A stretch of 29,061 nt of DNA from JAWKJY01 sp041393535 (GTDB taxonomy: Bacteria; Actinomycetota; Thermoleophilia; Gaiellales; Gaiellaceae), in contig JAWKJY010000021.1 of NCBI GenBank assembly GCA_041393535.1, positions 1-29,061 of the forward strand. Reading direction: 5' to 3'. Shown piece by piece: positions 22,101 to 29,061 of the stretch; positions within the stretch are counted from its first letter, which is position 1, and each line of letters starts with the position of its first letter. The notes below the pieces were generated by a model. It made no database searches. It was given only the letters and a program-made list of their open reading frames with translations, and was not told the origin of the DNA. Both the position numbers and the translations under genes were made by a program.

Positions 22101-22884
22101 ATGGCCAGGGCCGAGGACACGGAGCTCCTCTGGCGCGAGTACAAGCGCACGGGGGACAAGGCCCTGCGCGAGCGCCTCATCCTCTCGTACGCGCCGCTCG
22201 TCAAGTACGTGGCCGGCCGCCTCGGCTCCGGGCTCCCGGCGCACGTCGACGAGGCCGACCTCGTCTCCTACGGCCTGCTCGGGCTGATCAACGCGATCGA
22301 GCGCTACGAGCCGTCGCGCGAGATCAAGTTCGAGACGTACGCGGTGACGCGCATCCGCGGCGCGATCATCGACGAGCTGCGCTCGATGGACTGGGTGCCG
22401 CGCTCGATCCGAGCGCGCGCGCGCGACATCGAGCGCGCGATCGCCCAGCTCGAGGCGCAGCTCTCCCGCGCGCCGACGGACGAGGAGATCGCCGGGAAGC
22501 TCCGGATCAGCGAGGAGGAGCTCGACAGGCGCTGCTCGACATCTCGCGCAGCTCGATCGCCGCGCTCGACGAGCTCCTGGACGAGCTCGAGCGGCAGCGG
22601 CGACCCGGTCGCCCTGATCGACACGATCGAGGACGGGCGCGGCGGCGCCCGAGGACGAGATGGCGGTGACCGAGGTGCGCGAGGTGATCGGCGACGCGAT
22701 CGCCCGCCTGCCCGAGCGGGAGAAGCTCGTCGTGACGCTCTACTACTACGAGGAGCTGACCCTGCGCGAGATCGGCGAGGTGCTCGGCGTGACCGAGTCG
22801 CGGGTGTGCGCTCCACGAGCGATCCTCCGCCTCCAAGGCGCCGGCTCTCGGGCTACGCCTCGGCGCGGCCAGCCCGGCGGCTGA
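22101..22884 (+). pseudogene. whiG: FliA/WhiG-family sigma factor, several frameshifts
   Basis: Alternative RNA polymerase sigma factor (flagellar or developmental type). Regions 1.2-3 read cleanly from ATG 22101: LILSYAPLVKYVAGRL, DLVSYGLLGLINAIERYEP, KFETYAVTRIRGAIIDELR, MDWVPRSIRARA. The frame is then lost at about 22528, where a G is missing before AGGCGCTG, and ALLDISRSSIAALDELLDE continues in another frame. It shifts back at about 22597 for GDPVALIDTIED and again near 22645 for MAVTEVREVIGDAIARLPER and YYYEELTLREIGEVLGVTES. More indels follow near 22810-22845 where VSQLH and LKARL are expected. The stop at 22884 is therefore uncertain. Domains 2, 3 and 4 are all present, so sequence errors are more likely than decay. 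Confidence 0.85.
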
Positions 22885-22982
22885 GCGCCGGGCGGGCCGC
22901 CGATCCGGCAGCGTGGCAGGACCGCTCACGACCCGCTCTACACTCCTGCTCCCAAAATCTTCACAGGAGGAGCCGGAGCGCC

Positions 22983-25028
22983 ATGCCTGCAGTCGATCCG
23001 GGAACGATCCGCAACGTCGCCGTCGTCGGTCATCGCGGGACGGGGAAGACATCCCTCGTCGAAGCGGTGCTGTTCCAGACGGGCGCGATCAACCGGCTCG
23101 GCACCGTGCAGGCGGGCACGACCGTCTCCGACTGGGACGAGGACGAGCACAGGCGGACGATGTCCCTGGCGGCGTCGGTCTGCCACGCGACCTGGCAGGG
23201 GCGGAAGCTCAACCTGATCGACACGCCGGGCGACGCGGGCTTCCTCGCGGACTCGATCGCCGCGATGCGCGTCGTCGAGGCGGCGCTGATCGTCGTCAAC
23301 GGCGTCGCGGGCGTCGAGGTGCAGACGGGTCGCCACTGGAAGCGAGCCGAGGCGCTCGGCCTGCCGCGCGTCCTCTTCGTCAACATGCTCGACCGGGAGC
23401 GGGCCGACTTCGACGCGGTGCTCGCGCAGCTCCAGTCGACGCTCTCCACCCACTGCGTGCCGATCTCGATCCCGATCGGGCACGAGCACGACTACGAGGG
23501 CACGATCGACCTGCTCCACATGAAGGCGTACGCGAGCCCGACGGGCGGCAAGGAGGGCGCGCCGGTCGAGATGCCGGCCGAGCTGGCCGACGCGGCGGCC
23601 GCGGCGCGCGCCAGCCTGATCGACGCGGTCGTGGAGACCGACGAGGCGCTGATGGAGCGCTTCCTCGAGGGCGAGGAGATCAGCGGCGACGAGCTCGCCC
23701 GGGCGCTGCAGAACGCCGTCTCGAACGCCGAGCTCTTCCCCGTCGCCTGCGGCGCCGCGACCCAGAACTCGGGCACGGACGCGCTGCTCGACCTGCTCGT
23801 CGAGGGCGTGCCCTCGCCGCTCGACCGGCCGCCGCCGATCGAGTCCGACGTCCCGGCGGCCTTCGTCTTCAAGACCGTCGCCGACCCGTTCGCCGGCCGC
23901 ATCAACGTCTTCCGGGTCGTCGGCGGCGCGCTGCGCGGCGACACCCAGGTCGTGAACGGCCGGACGAAGCACAAGGAGCGCCTCGGCCACCTGCTCGTCC
24001 TCCAGGGCAAGGATCACACGAGCGTCGACGCGCTCGCGGACGGCGACATCGGCGCGGTCGCGAAGCTGAAGGAGACGGGGACGAGCGACCTGCTCGCGGT
24101 CGGCGACCACGCCGTCGAGGTAGCGCCGATCGGGTTCCCGACCCGGCTGATGAGCTTCGCGATCACGCCGAGGGCGAAGGGCGAGGAGGACAAGGTCGCG
24201 AACTCGCTGCGCCGCCTGCACGAGGAGGACCCGACGCTCGTGATGTCGCGGGACGAGCAGACGGGCGAGCAGCTCCTCGCGGGCATGAGCCAGGTGCACG
24301 TCGAGGTCGCGGTCGAGCGGCTGCGGCGGCGCTTCGGCGTCGAGGTCGACCTGCACGCGCCGCGCGTGCCCTACCTCGAGACGATCCGCAAGGAGGCCCG
24401 CTCGCGGCACCGCTACAAGAAGCAGACCGGCGGCCGCGGCCAGTTCGGCGACTGCGACATCATCATCGCGCCGCGCGAGGGCCACGTCGGCTACGAGTTC
24501 CGCGACGAGATCGTCGGCGGCGTCATCCCGCAGGGCTTCCGGCCCGCGGTCGCCCGCGGCGTGCAGGAGGCGCTGCGCACCGGCGCGCTCGCGGGCGCGC
24601 CCGTCCAGGGGATCGTCGTCCGCCTCGTCGACGGCCAGACGCACACCGTCGACTCCTCGGAGATGGCGTTCAAGATCGCCGGCTCGATGGCCTTCAAGGA
24701 GGCCTACCTGAAGGCCGACCCCGTGCTGCTCGAGCCGATCATGGTCGTCCACGCGACCGTCCCCGACGAGACCGTGGGCGCGGTCAACGGCGACCTCAAC
24801 TCGCGCCGCGGGCGGCTGATCGGGATGGACCCCGTCGGCGGGATGACGACGATCCACGCCGAGGTGCCGATGGCCGAGATCCTCACCTACTCCCAGTCGC
24901 TCACCTCGCTGACGGGCGGCCGCGGCGACTACTCGATGGCGTTCCTGCGCTACGAGGAGGTCCCGACGCACATCGCGCAGAAGGTGATCGACGAGACGCG
25001 GCGGAACCGCGAGGAGGCGAAGGCATAG
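22983..25028 (+). CDS. Elongation factor G-like GTPase (EF-G2 type)
   Basis: 681 residues, EF-G domain plan. The P-loop is GHRGTGKTSL (16-25), the switch II motif is DTPGDAGF (80-87), and the G4 position reads FVNMLDRE instead of the canonical NKMD. Domain III contains GMSQVHVEVAVERLRRRFGVEV, domain IV GGRGQFGDCDI, and domain V GDLNSRRGRLIGM. The G4 change and the non-canonical switch I (RRTMSLAAS) mark the EF-G2/FusA2 group, not the main translocase, so the role may be in special translation states. ATG 22983 is used; the frame is open upstream only because of the damaged sigma gene. AGGAGG lies 12 nt before the start. Confidence 0.93.
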   Translation: MPAVDPGTIRNVAVVGHRGTGKTSLVEAVLFQTGAINRLGTVQAGTTVSDWDEDEHRRTMSLAASVCHATWQGRKLNLIDTPGDAGFLADSIAAMRVVEAALIVVNGVAGVEVQTGRHWKRAEALGLPRVLFVNMLDRERADFDAVLAQLQSTLSTHCVPISIPIGHEHDYEGTIDLLHMKAYASPTGGKEGAPVEMPAELADAAAAARASLIDAVVETDEALMERFLEGEEISGDELARALQNAVSNAELFPVACGAATQNSGTDALLDLLVEGVPSPLDRPPPIESDVPAAFVFKTVADPFAGRINVFRVVGGALRGDTQVVNGRTKHKERLGHLLVLQGKDHTSVDALADGDIGAVAKLKETGTSDLLAVGDHAVEVAPIGFPTRLMSFAITPRAKGEEDKVANSLRRLHEEDPTLVMSRDEQTGEQLLAGMSQVHVEVAVERLRRRFGVEVDLHAPRVPYLETIRKEARSRHRYKKQTGGRGQFGDCDIIIAPREGHVGYEFRDEIVGGVIPQGFRPAVARGVQEALRTGALAGAPVQGIVVRLVDGQTHTVDSSEMAFKIAGSMAFKEAYLKADPVLLEPIMVVHATVPDETVGAVNGDLNSRRGRLIGMDPVGGMTTIHAEVPMAEILTYSQSLTSLTGGRGDYSMAFLRYEEVPTHIAQKVIDETRRNREEAKA

Positions 25029-25053
25029 GGCCGGCCGAGGCGCCGGCTTCCCC

Positions 25054-25059
25054 TAGGCT
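25054..25059 (+). promoter_or_regulatory. -10 element before the zinc-ribbon protein gene
   Basis: TAGGCT, 8 nt before ATG 25068, with no ribosome site between them. Confidence 0.4.
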
Positions 25060-25067
25060 TCGACTCG

Positions 25068-25721
25068 ATGGCGTACGTCAAGCGCATCGACGGCTCCCCG
25101 ACCTGCGCGGTCTGCCGCCGCACGCTCCTGATGGGCGAGCGCACCGTGCGCTACTCGCCGGGCGGCGACGACTGGGTCGACGTCTGCCCGCTCTGCACGG
25201 TCGTCGCGTCCGAGCACGGCTGGCTGAAGGAGGGCACGCCGACCACGCCTCTCGTCGGCGTGCGGCGCCGGCGCCTGCGCATCCCCGCGATCACGCTGCT
25301 CGAGGGACGGCGGCCGACGGCGGCGGACGACGACGTGCCCGCCGCGGCGCCACCCACGCTGCCGCCGCCGCTCCCCGAGTCGATGGTGCGGCGCATGTCG
25401 AGCGAGGAGCAGGAGCTCGTCGAGGCCGCCGACCTGTTCAACGAGAGCGCCTTCCGGCGGACGATCGCCGGGATCGCGAAGTCGCTCGGCGACCCGCAGG
25501 CGAGCCTCGTGCACCTCTCCGGGACGAACCCGGAGGTCGTGATCACGATCGCCTGGGACATCTCGTGGTACCAGTACCGCGTCGTCTTCGGCTCCGGCCA
25601 GCCCGTCCGGCTGGCCGAGCGCGGCTACGAGCTCGAGGACCTCGACGCGCGCTTCACCGGCTGGAACGCCCGCTTCGACGAGGCGATGCGCCTCGTGCCC
25701 GACGCCGTCCTGCTCGACTGA
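25068..25721 (+). CDS. Conserved-looking protein with an N-terminal zinc ribbon
   Basis: 217 residues of unknown function. Two CxxC pairs (C13/C16 and C40/C43) frame a 23-residue loop, as in zinc ribbons. Then comes a basic VRRRRLRIP segment, a proline-rich linker (about 85-103), and a mixed helix-strand C-terminal domain (ELVEAADLFNESAFRRTIAGIAKSLG, EVVITIAWDISWYQYRVVF). No signal peptide or membrane segment. It lies 39 bp after EF-G2 and 21 bp before another small gene on the same strand. Function cannot be named. Confidence 0.78.
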   Translation: MAYVKRIDGSPTCAVCRRTLLMGERTVRYSPGGDDWVDVCPLCTVVASEHGWLKEGTPTTPLVGVRRRRLRIPAITLLEGRRPTAADDDVPAAAPPTLPPPLPESMVRRMSSEEQELVEAADLFNESAFRRTIAGIAKSLGDPQASLVHLSGTNPEVVITIAWDISWYQYRVVFGSGQPVRLAERGYELEDLDARFTGWNARFDEAMRLVPDAVLLD

Positions 25722-25742
25722 GCCTCGCCCCCGGAGGTCACC

Positions 25743-25964
25743 GTGATCTACAGCGTCGTCCCGCCCGAGCTGAAGGACGAGCTGTACGACGTGCTCGTCG
25801 AGCGCTACCGGGACAACCCGAACGTCACGGTCATCGTCGACCGTCGTGTCGGCCCCGACCGGCGCGCGACGCGTGCGTCCGGCGGCCAGCGGCAGGTGCG
25901 CGACCGGCGCCGCCCGCGGGCGCTCGGCACGTTCCCGTCGACCGACGTCCCGCCCGGCGCGTAG
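25743..25964 (+). CDS. Small conserved-looking protein, unknown function
   Basis: 73 residues from GTG 25743, with GGAGG 6 nt upstream. The first half (IYSVVPPELKDELYDVLVE, then NPNVTVIVDRR) looks structured, with one helix and one strand. The second half is arginine-rich and probably disordered, and could bind nucleic acid. I know of no function. It follows the zinc-ribbon gene by 21 bp and is likely in the same transcript. Confidence 0.7.
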   Translation: MIYSVVPPELKDELYDVLVERYRDNPNVTVIVDRRVGPDRRATRASGGQRQVRDRRRPRALGTFPSTDVPPGA

Positions 25965-26032
25965 CCGCCCGCGTAGGCTTCGCTGCGCCGCGGGCCGCGC
26001 CCGCGGGCCGTCCACGGGAGCGGGAGGTGCGC

Positions 26033-27530
26033 GTGCAGGCAGGGGAGCTGTTCGCCCGGATGGGCCTCGACGCGTCGCTCGCGACGGGCGGCGACGTGGT
26101 CGTCCGGACGCCGATCGACGGCAGCCCGATCGGCGCCGTCCGCTGGGACGACGCCGCCGGCGTCGCCGCGGCGGTCGGGCGCGCCGAGGCGTCCTTCCGT
26201 CGCTGGCGCGAGGTGCCGCCGCCCCGGCGCGGCGAGCTCGTCCGCCGCCTGGGCGAGGAGCTGCGCGCGCACAAGGAGGCGCTCGGAGCGCTCGTGACGC
26301 TCGAGACCGGGAAGATCGCCGCCGAGGGCCTCGGCGAGGTGCAGGAGATGATCGACATCTGCGACTTCGCGGTCGGCCAGTCCCGGCAGCTCTACGGTCG
26401 GACGATCGCCTCCGAGCGCCCCGGGCACCGCCTGATGGAGGTCTGGCACCCGCTGGGCCCGATCGGCGTGATCACCGCCTTCAACTTCCCGGTGGCGGTC
26501 TGGTCGTGGAACAGCGCGATCGCGCTCGTCTGCGGCGACCCCGTCGTCTGGAAGCCGTCGGAGAAGGCGCCGCTGACCGCGCTCGCCTGCACGGCGCTGC
26601 TGCGCCGCGTCGCCGCAGAGGTCGAGCCGGCCGCGGCCGAGGGGCTCGCGGAGGTCGTCCTCGGCGGGCGCGAGGTCGGCGAGGCGCTCGTCGGCGACGC
26701 GCGGCTGCCGCTCGTCAGCGCGACCGGCTCGACGCGCATGGGCCAGGCCGTCGGGCCGCGGCTGTCCGGGCGCTTCGCCCGCAGCCTGCTCGACTCGGCG
26801 GGAACAACGCGATGATCGTCGCGCCCTCGGCCGACCTGGAGCTCGCGCGCCGCGCGATCCTCTTCGCCGCCGTCGGGACGGCCGGCCAGCGCTGCACGAC
26901 GCTGCGCCGCCTGATCGTCCACCGCTCGATCGCCGACGAGCTGCTCGACGGGCTGCGGCGCGTACGCGAGCGTCCCGATCGGCGACCCGCGCGAGGGGGG
27001 CACGCTGCTCGGCCCGCTGATCGACGCGGCGAGCCACGAGCGGATGCAGGCCGCGCTCGCCGCCGCCCGCGCCCGAAGCGGGCAGGTGGCGGCGGCGACA
27101 GGTGCTCGCCGACCGCCATCCGGACGCGTTCTACGTCCAGCCGGCGCTCGTCGAGATGCCCGGCCAGACCGACGTCGTGCGCGAGGAGACCTTCGCGCCG
27201 ATCCTCTACGCGCTCCGGTACGACGAGCTGGACGAGGCGATCGCGCTCCAGAACGACGTGCCGCAGGGGCTCTCGTCGAGCATCTTCACGACCGACGTCC
27301 GCGAGGCGGAGACGTTCGTCTCGGCCGTGGGCTCCGACTGCGGGATCGCGAACGTCAACGTCGGGCCGAGCGGCGCCGAGATCGGCGGGGCCTTCGGCGG
27401 CGAGAAGGCGACGGGCGGCGGCCGGGAGGCCGGCTCGGACAGCTGGAAGGCGTACATGCGCCGCGTCACCGTCACGGTCAACTACTCGCGCGACCTGCCG
27501 CTCGCCCAGGGGGTGCGCTTCGATGTCTGA
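26033..27530 (+). pseudogene. ALDH7-family aldehyde dehydrogenase (alpha-aminoadipic semialdehyde type), frameshifted
   Basis: NAD-dependent aldehyde oxidation, probably of aminoadipate semialdehyde in lysine breakdown. From GTG 26033 (GGGAGG upstream) the first part includes GPIGVITAFNFPVAVWSWN and the cofactor segment VWKPSEKAP. The frame is lost at about 26800, where GAG-CTC appears as GA-CTC, and LGGNNAMIVAPSADL with VGTAGQRCTT (catalytic Cys) follows. Two bases are missing near 26965 before YASVPIGDP, and further indels lie at 27070-27100 before LADRHPDAFY. The C-terminus EIGGAFGGEKATGGGREAGS and WKAYMRR is the ALDH7 signature. All catalytic parts exist, so a sequence error is more likely than a dead gene. 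Confidence 0.87.
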
Positions 27531-27851
27531 GGCGGGCGGCCGGCGCAAGCTCGTCGTCTTCGTGCCGGCGGAGGCGCTCGACGCCGTCCGCGACGCGGTC
27601 TTCGCCGCGGGCGCCGGGCGGATCGGCGCGTACGAGCGCTGCTCCTTCTACTCGGCCGGGACCAGGACGTTCCTCGGCGGCGAGGGCGCGAGCCCCGCGG
27701 TGGGTCGGGCCGGCGTCGAGGAGCGCGTCGCGGAGCTGCGCCTCGAGACGGTCTTCCCGGCCGAGCGCCAGCCCGGGTCGTCGCCGCATTGCGCGCGGCG
27801 CACCCGTACGAGGAGCCCGCCTACGACGTCTACGCCCTGGTGGACGCGTGA
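27523..27851 (+). pseudogene. Nif3/YqfO C-terminal-like (CutA/PII-fold) domain protein, frameshifted
   Basis: About 109 residues expected. It starts at ATG 27523, overlapping the ALDH stop by 8 nt. KLVVFVPAEALDAVRDAVF, then YERCSFYSAGTRTFLGGEG, SPAVG and LETVFPAERQ are in frame. At about 27771 one G seems missing and VVAALRAAHPYEEPAYDVY finishes in another frame with TGA 27849-27851. This domain is the inserted PII/CutA-like part of YqfO/Nif3 proteins, here as a stand-alone protein; its function is unclear. HPYEEPAYD is the strongest family marker. Confidence 0.8.
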
Positions 27852-28240
27852 GGGCCCGCCTCTTCACCGACGGCGTGGCAGCGGGCCGGCGGCGAGCTGG
27901 TCATGCTCGAGGACGAGCGGCGAGGTGCTCGACGCCCGGGGCCACGCGATCGGCGTCGCGACAGGCCAACGTCGCGGAGTACACCGCCCTGCTGAACGGC
28001 CTCGCGCGGGCGCGGGAGCTGGGCGTGACCGAGCTCGAGGTCGTCTCCGACTCGGAGCTGATGGTCAAGCAGATGCGGGGCGAGTACAAGGTGAAGAACG
28101 CGGCGCTGATCGACCTCTCGCTCGAGGCGTCCCGCCGGGCCCGCGCGATCGGCCGCGTCACGTACACGGCGGTCCGTCGCGAGCACAACGTCCTCGCCGA
28201 CCGGCTGGTCAACCAGGCGCTCGACGGCACCGGCGGCTGA
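27848..28240 (+). pseudogene. Ribonuclease HI family protein, N-terminus scrambled by indels
   Basis: Degrades the RNA strand of RNA-DNA hybrids. GTG 27848 overlaps the previous stop (GTGA). RARLFTDG holds the first catalytic Asp. The expected glycine-rich turn that follows is disturbed by several small indels between about 27870 and 27965, with GGELVMLEDE and SGEVLDARGHAIGVAT each in a different frame. From NVAEYTALLNGLARAREL (catalytic Glu) on, the frame is clean: VVSDSELMVKQM (Asp), NAALIDLSLEA and REHNVLADRLVNQA. All catalytic acids are recognisable. The three overlapping or closely spaced genes ALDH, Nif3-like and RNase HI form one transcription unit. Confidence 0.83.
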
Positions 28241-28273
28241 GCGCCTGGGCGCGACGCCGGGGCCCGGCCGGGC

Positions 28274-28279
28274 TATACT
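28274..28279 (+). promoter_or_regulatory. -10 element of tRNA-Gly
   Basis: TATACT, 10 nt before the tRNA 5' end; no clear -35. Confidence 0.6.
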
Positions 28280-28289
28280 GCGTGGGCAC

Positions 28290-28363
28290 GCGGATGTAGC
28301 TCAGTTGGCTAGAGCGTCTGCTTGCCATGCAGAAGGTCGAGGGTTCGAGTCCCTTCATCCGCT
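28290..28363 (+). tRNA. trnG: tRNA-Gly (anticodon GCC)
   Basis: 74 nt cloverleaf. The acceptor stem pairs GCGGATG (28290-28296) with CATCCGC (28356-28362), followed by discriminator T. The D arm is GCTC/GAGC, the anticodon stem TCTGC/GCAGA with loop TTGCCAT (anticodon 28324-28326), and the T arm GAGGG/CCCTT with loop TTCGAGT. CCA is not encoded. Confidence 0.97.
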
Positions 28364-28367
28364 CTGA

Positions 28368-28393
28368 CGAGGGCCCCGGAGACGGGGCCCTCG
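28368..28393 (+). terminator. Terminator hairpin after tRNA-Gly
   Basis: 11-bp perfect stem (28368-28378 with 28383-28393) closed by a GAGA tetraloop, 4 nt after the tRNA. Only ACGTTCC follows, not a T run. From here to 28563 I see no gene. Confidence 0.7.
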
Positions 28394-28563
28394 ACGTTCC
28401 CGGGGGACGGCGACCCGTCGGGCCGGGACGTGCGCGCCGCGGGAAGGAGCCGGCCGTCCGCGTCGAACTCCGGCGGATGCCCATCGAGCCGCTCCGGCCG
28501 ACCGCCCGGCTCTGCCCGCCCGCCCCGCACGCCCGGTCGCTGCCCGACCCGGCTGCCGGGAGC

Positions 28564-28569
28564 TATGGT
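28564..28569 (+). promoter_or_regulatory. -10 element of ftsH
   Basis: TATGGT, 8 nt before ATG 28578, without a ribosome site. Confidence 0.4.
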
Positions 28570-28577
28570 GTGCCGAG

Positions 28578-29061
28578 ATGAGCCGCTTCCTGCGCACGCC
28601 GATCGTGCCGCTCGTGCTGATCGTGGTGGTCGTGTTCCTGGGCTTCCAGGCCCTCTCGCCCCGTGACGGCGACCGGGTCGAGATGACGTACGGCGACCTG
28701 ATCACGCTCGTGCGCACGCAGCCGCAGGCCGTGGACAAGGTCGTCTTCAAGCCAAAGGCCCGCGAGATCGACGCGACGCTCGCCGACGACCGCAAGGTCA
28801 AGGTCAACTACCCGAGCGAGCAGTCGCAGATCGAGTTCCAGAAGCTCCTCCAGGACCAGGACGTCGACTTCGACTCGACCGGCAGCGGCGCCTCCGCCTG
28901 GGGCTTCCTCCTCTACCTGCTCCCGTTCGTCCTCTTCCTCGGCCTGTGGTTCTTCCTGATGAGCCGCATGCAGGGTGGTGGGTCGAAGGTGATGTCGTTC
29001 GGGAAGTCGCGGGCGAAGCGGATGTCGCCTGATTCGCCGAAGGTGACGTTCCGTGATGTGG
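28578..29061 (+). CDS. ftsH: ATP-dependent zinc metalloprotease FtsH, N-terminal part (cut by window edge)
   Basis: Membrane-bound AAA+ protease that degrades misfolded membrane and regulatory proteins. The 161 codons in view carry TM helix 1 (VPLVLIVVVVFLGFQAL, about 10-26) and the extracytoplasmic domain with MTYGDLITLV, a strand-rich region and INF-like VKVNYPSEQ. TM helix 2 follows (WGFLLYLLPFVLFLGLWFF), then the typical SRMQGGGSKVMSFGKSRAK and KVTFRDV lead-in to the AAA domain. ATPase and HEXXH protease parts lie beyond the window. Confidence 0.93.
   Translation, partial: MSRFLRTPIVPLVLIVVVVFLGFQALSPRDGDRVEMTYGDLITLVRTQPQAVDKVVFKPKAREIDATLADDRKVKVNYPSEQSQIEFQKLLQDQDVDFDSTGSGASAWGFLLYLLPFVLFLGLWFFLMSRMQGGGSKVMSFGKSRAKRMSPDSPKVTFRDV

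Noticed and set aside
22913..26815. A 1,300-codon open frame running from before EF-G2 into ALDH7
   Set aside because: Only its last 260 codons (from 26033) encode recognisable protein; the rest is a shifted, arginine-rich reading of EF-G2 and the next two genes.
1..29061. CRISPR arrays, insertion sequences, phage genes or attachment sites
   Set aside because: No regularly spaced repeats, transposase or integrase motifs, or direct repeats flanking the tRNA genes were seen. Base and codon use look even throughout.

Overview
The window is very GC-rich bacterial DNA, by eye above 70% GC. Its gene content points to a high-GC actinobacterium, most likely of the Thermoleophilia/Solirubrobacterales type: an EgtB/EgtD ergothioneine pathway, a FliA/WhiG sigma factor, an EF-G2-type translation GTPase, many universal stress proteins and several small conserved actinobacterial proteins. 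The lineage is an inference from gene content; no rRNA is present to confirm it.

Left part (1-11.7 kb). A diguanylate cyclase runs off the left edge. It is followed by a SRPBCC protein, then a divergent pair made of a PLP-dependent threonine-dehydratase-like enzyme and an M20 amidohydrolase. Next comes an antioxidant block, egtB-egtD (ergothioneine) with Mn-type superoxide dismutase upstream of it. A membrane-anchored PAS-GGDEF-EAL c-di-GMP protein faces a DHA2-type drug exporter across a perfect GC palindrome. Behind the exporter lies a TetR regulator, and both promoters carry the same 18-bp operator.

Middle part (11.8-21.0 kb). This is a stress or dormancy island. It holds five universal stress protein (USP) genes, one a tandem two-domain USP with a frameshift, and a heavy-metal-type P-type ATPase. 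It also holds a double-GAF histidine kinase overlapping a NarL/LuxR response regulator, a SIMPL-domain lipoprotein and two small unknown proteins just ahead of the kinase. The kinase looks like mycobacterial DosS/DevS, and kinase, regulator and USPs together resemble a DosR-type hypoxia/redox regulon.

Right part (21.0-29.06 kb). Here lie tRNA-Trp, a methyltransferase, a 56-residue membrane protein, a frameshifted FliA/WhiG sigma factor, EF-G2, and two conserved small or unknown proteins. They are followed by an ALDH7-type dehydrogenase, a Nif3/YqfO-like domain protein and an RNase HI (all three frameshifted), then tRNA-Gly and the start of ftsH.

Two window-wide patterns stand out. At least seven genes have a TANNNT-like -10 hexamer exactly 6 nt before the start codon and no ribosome binding site of their own, which predicts leaderless mRNAs. 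Single- or double-base indels break five genes between 19.7 and 28.0 kb but none that I noticed before that, which looks more like a sequence-quality problem than gene decay.
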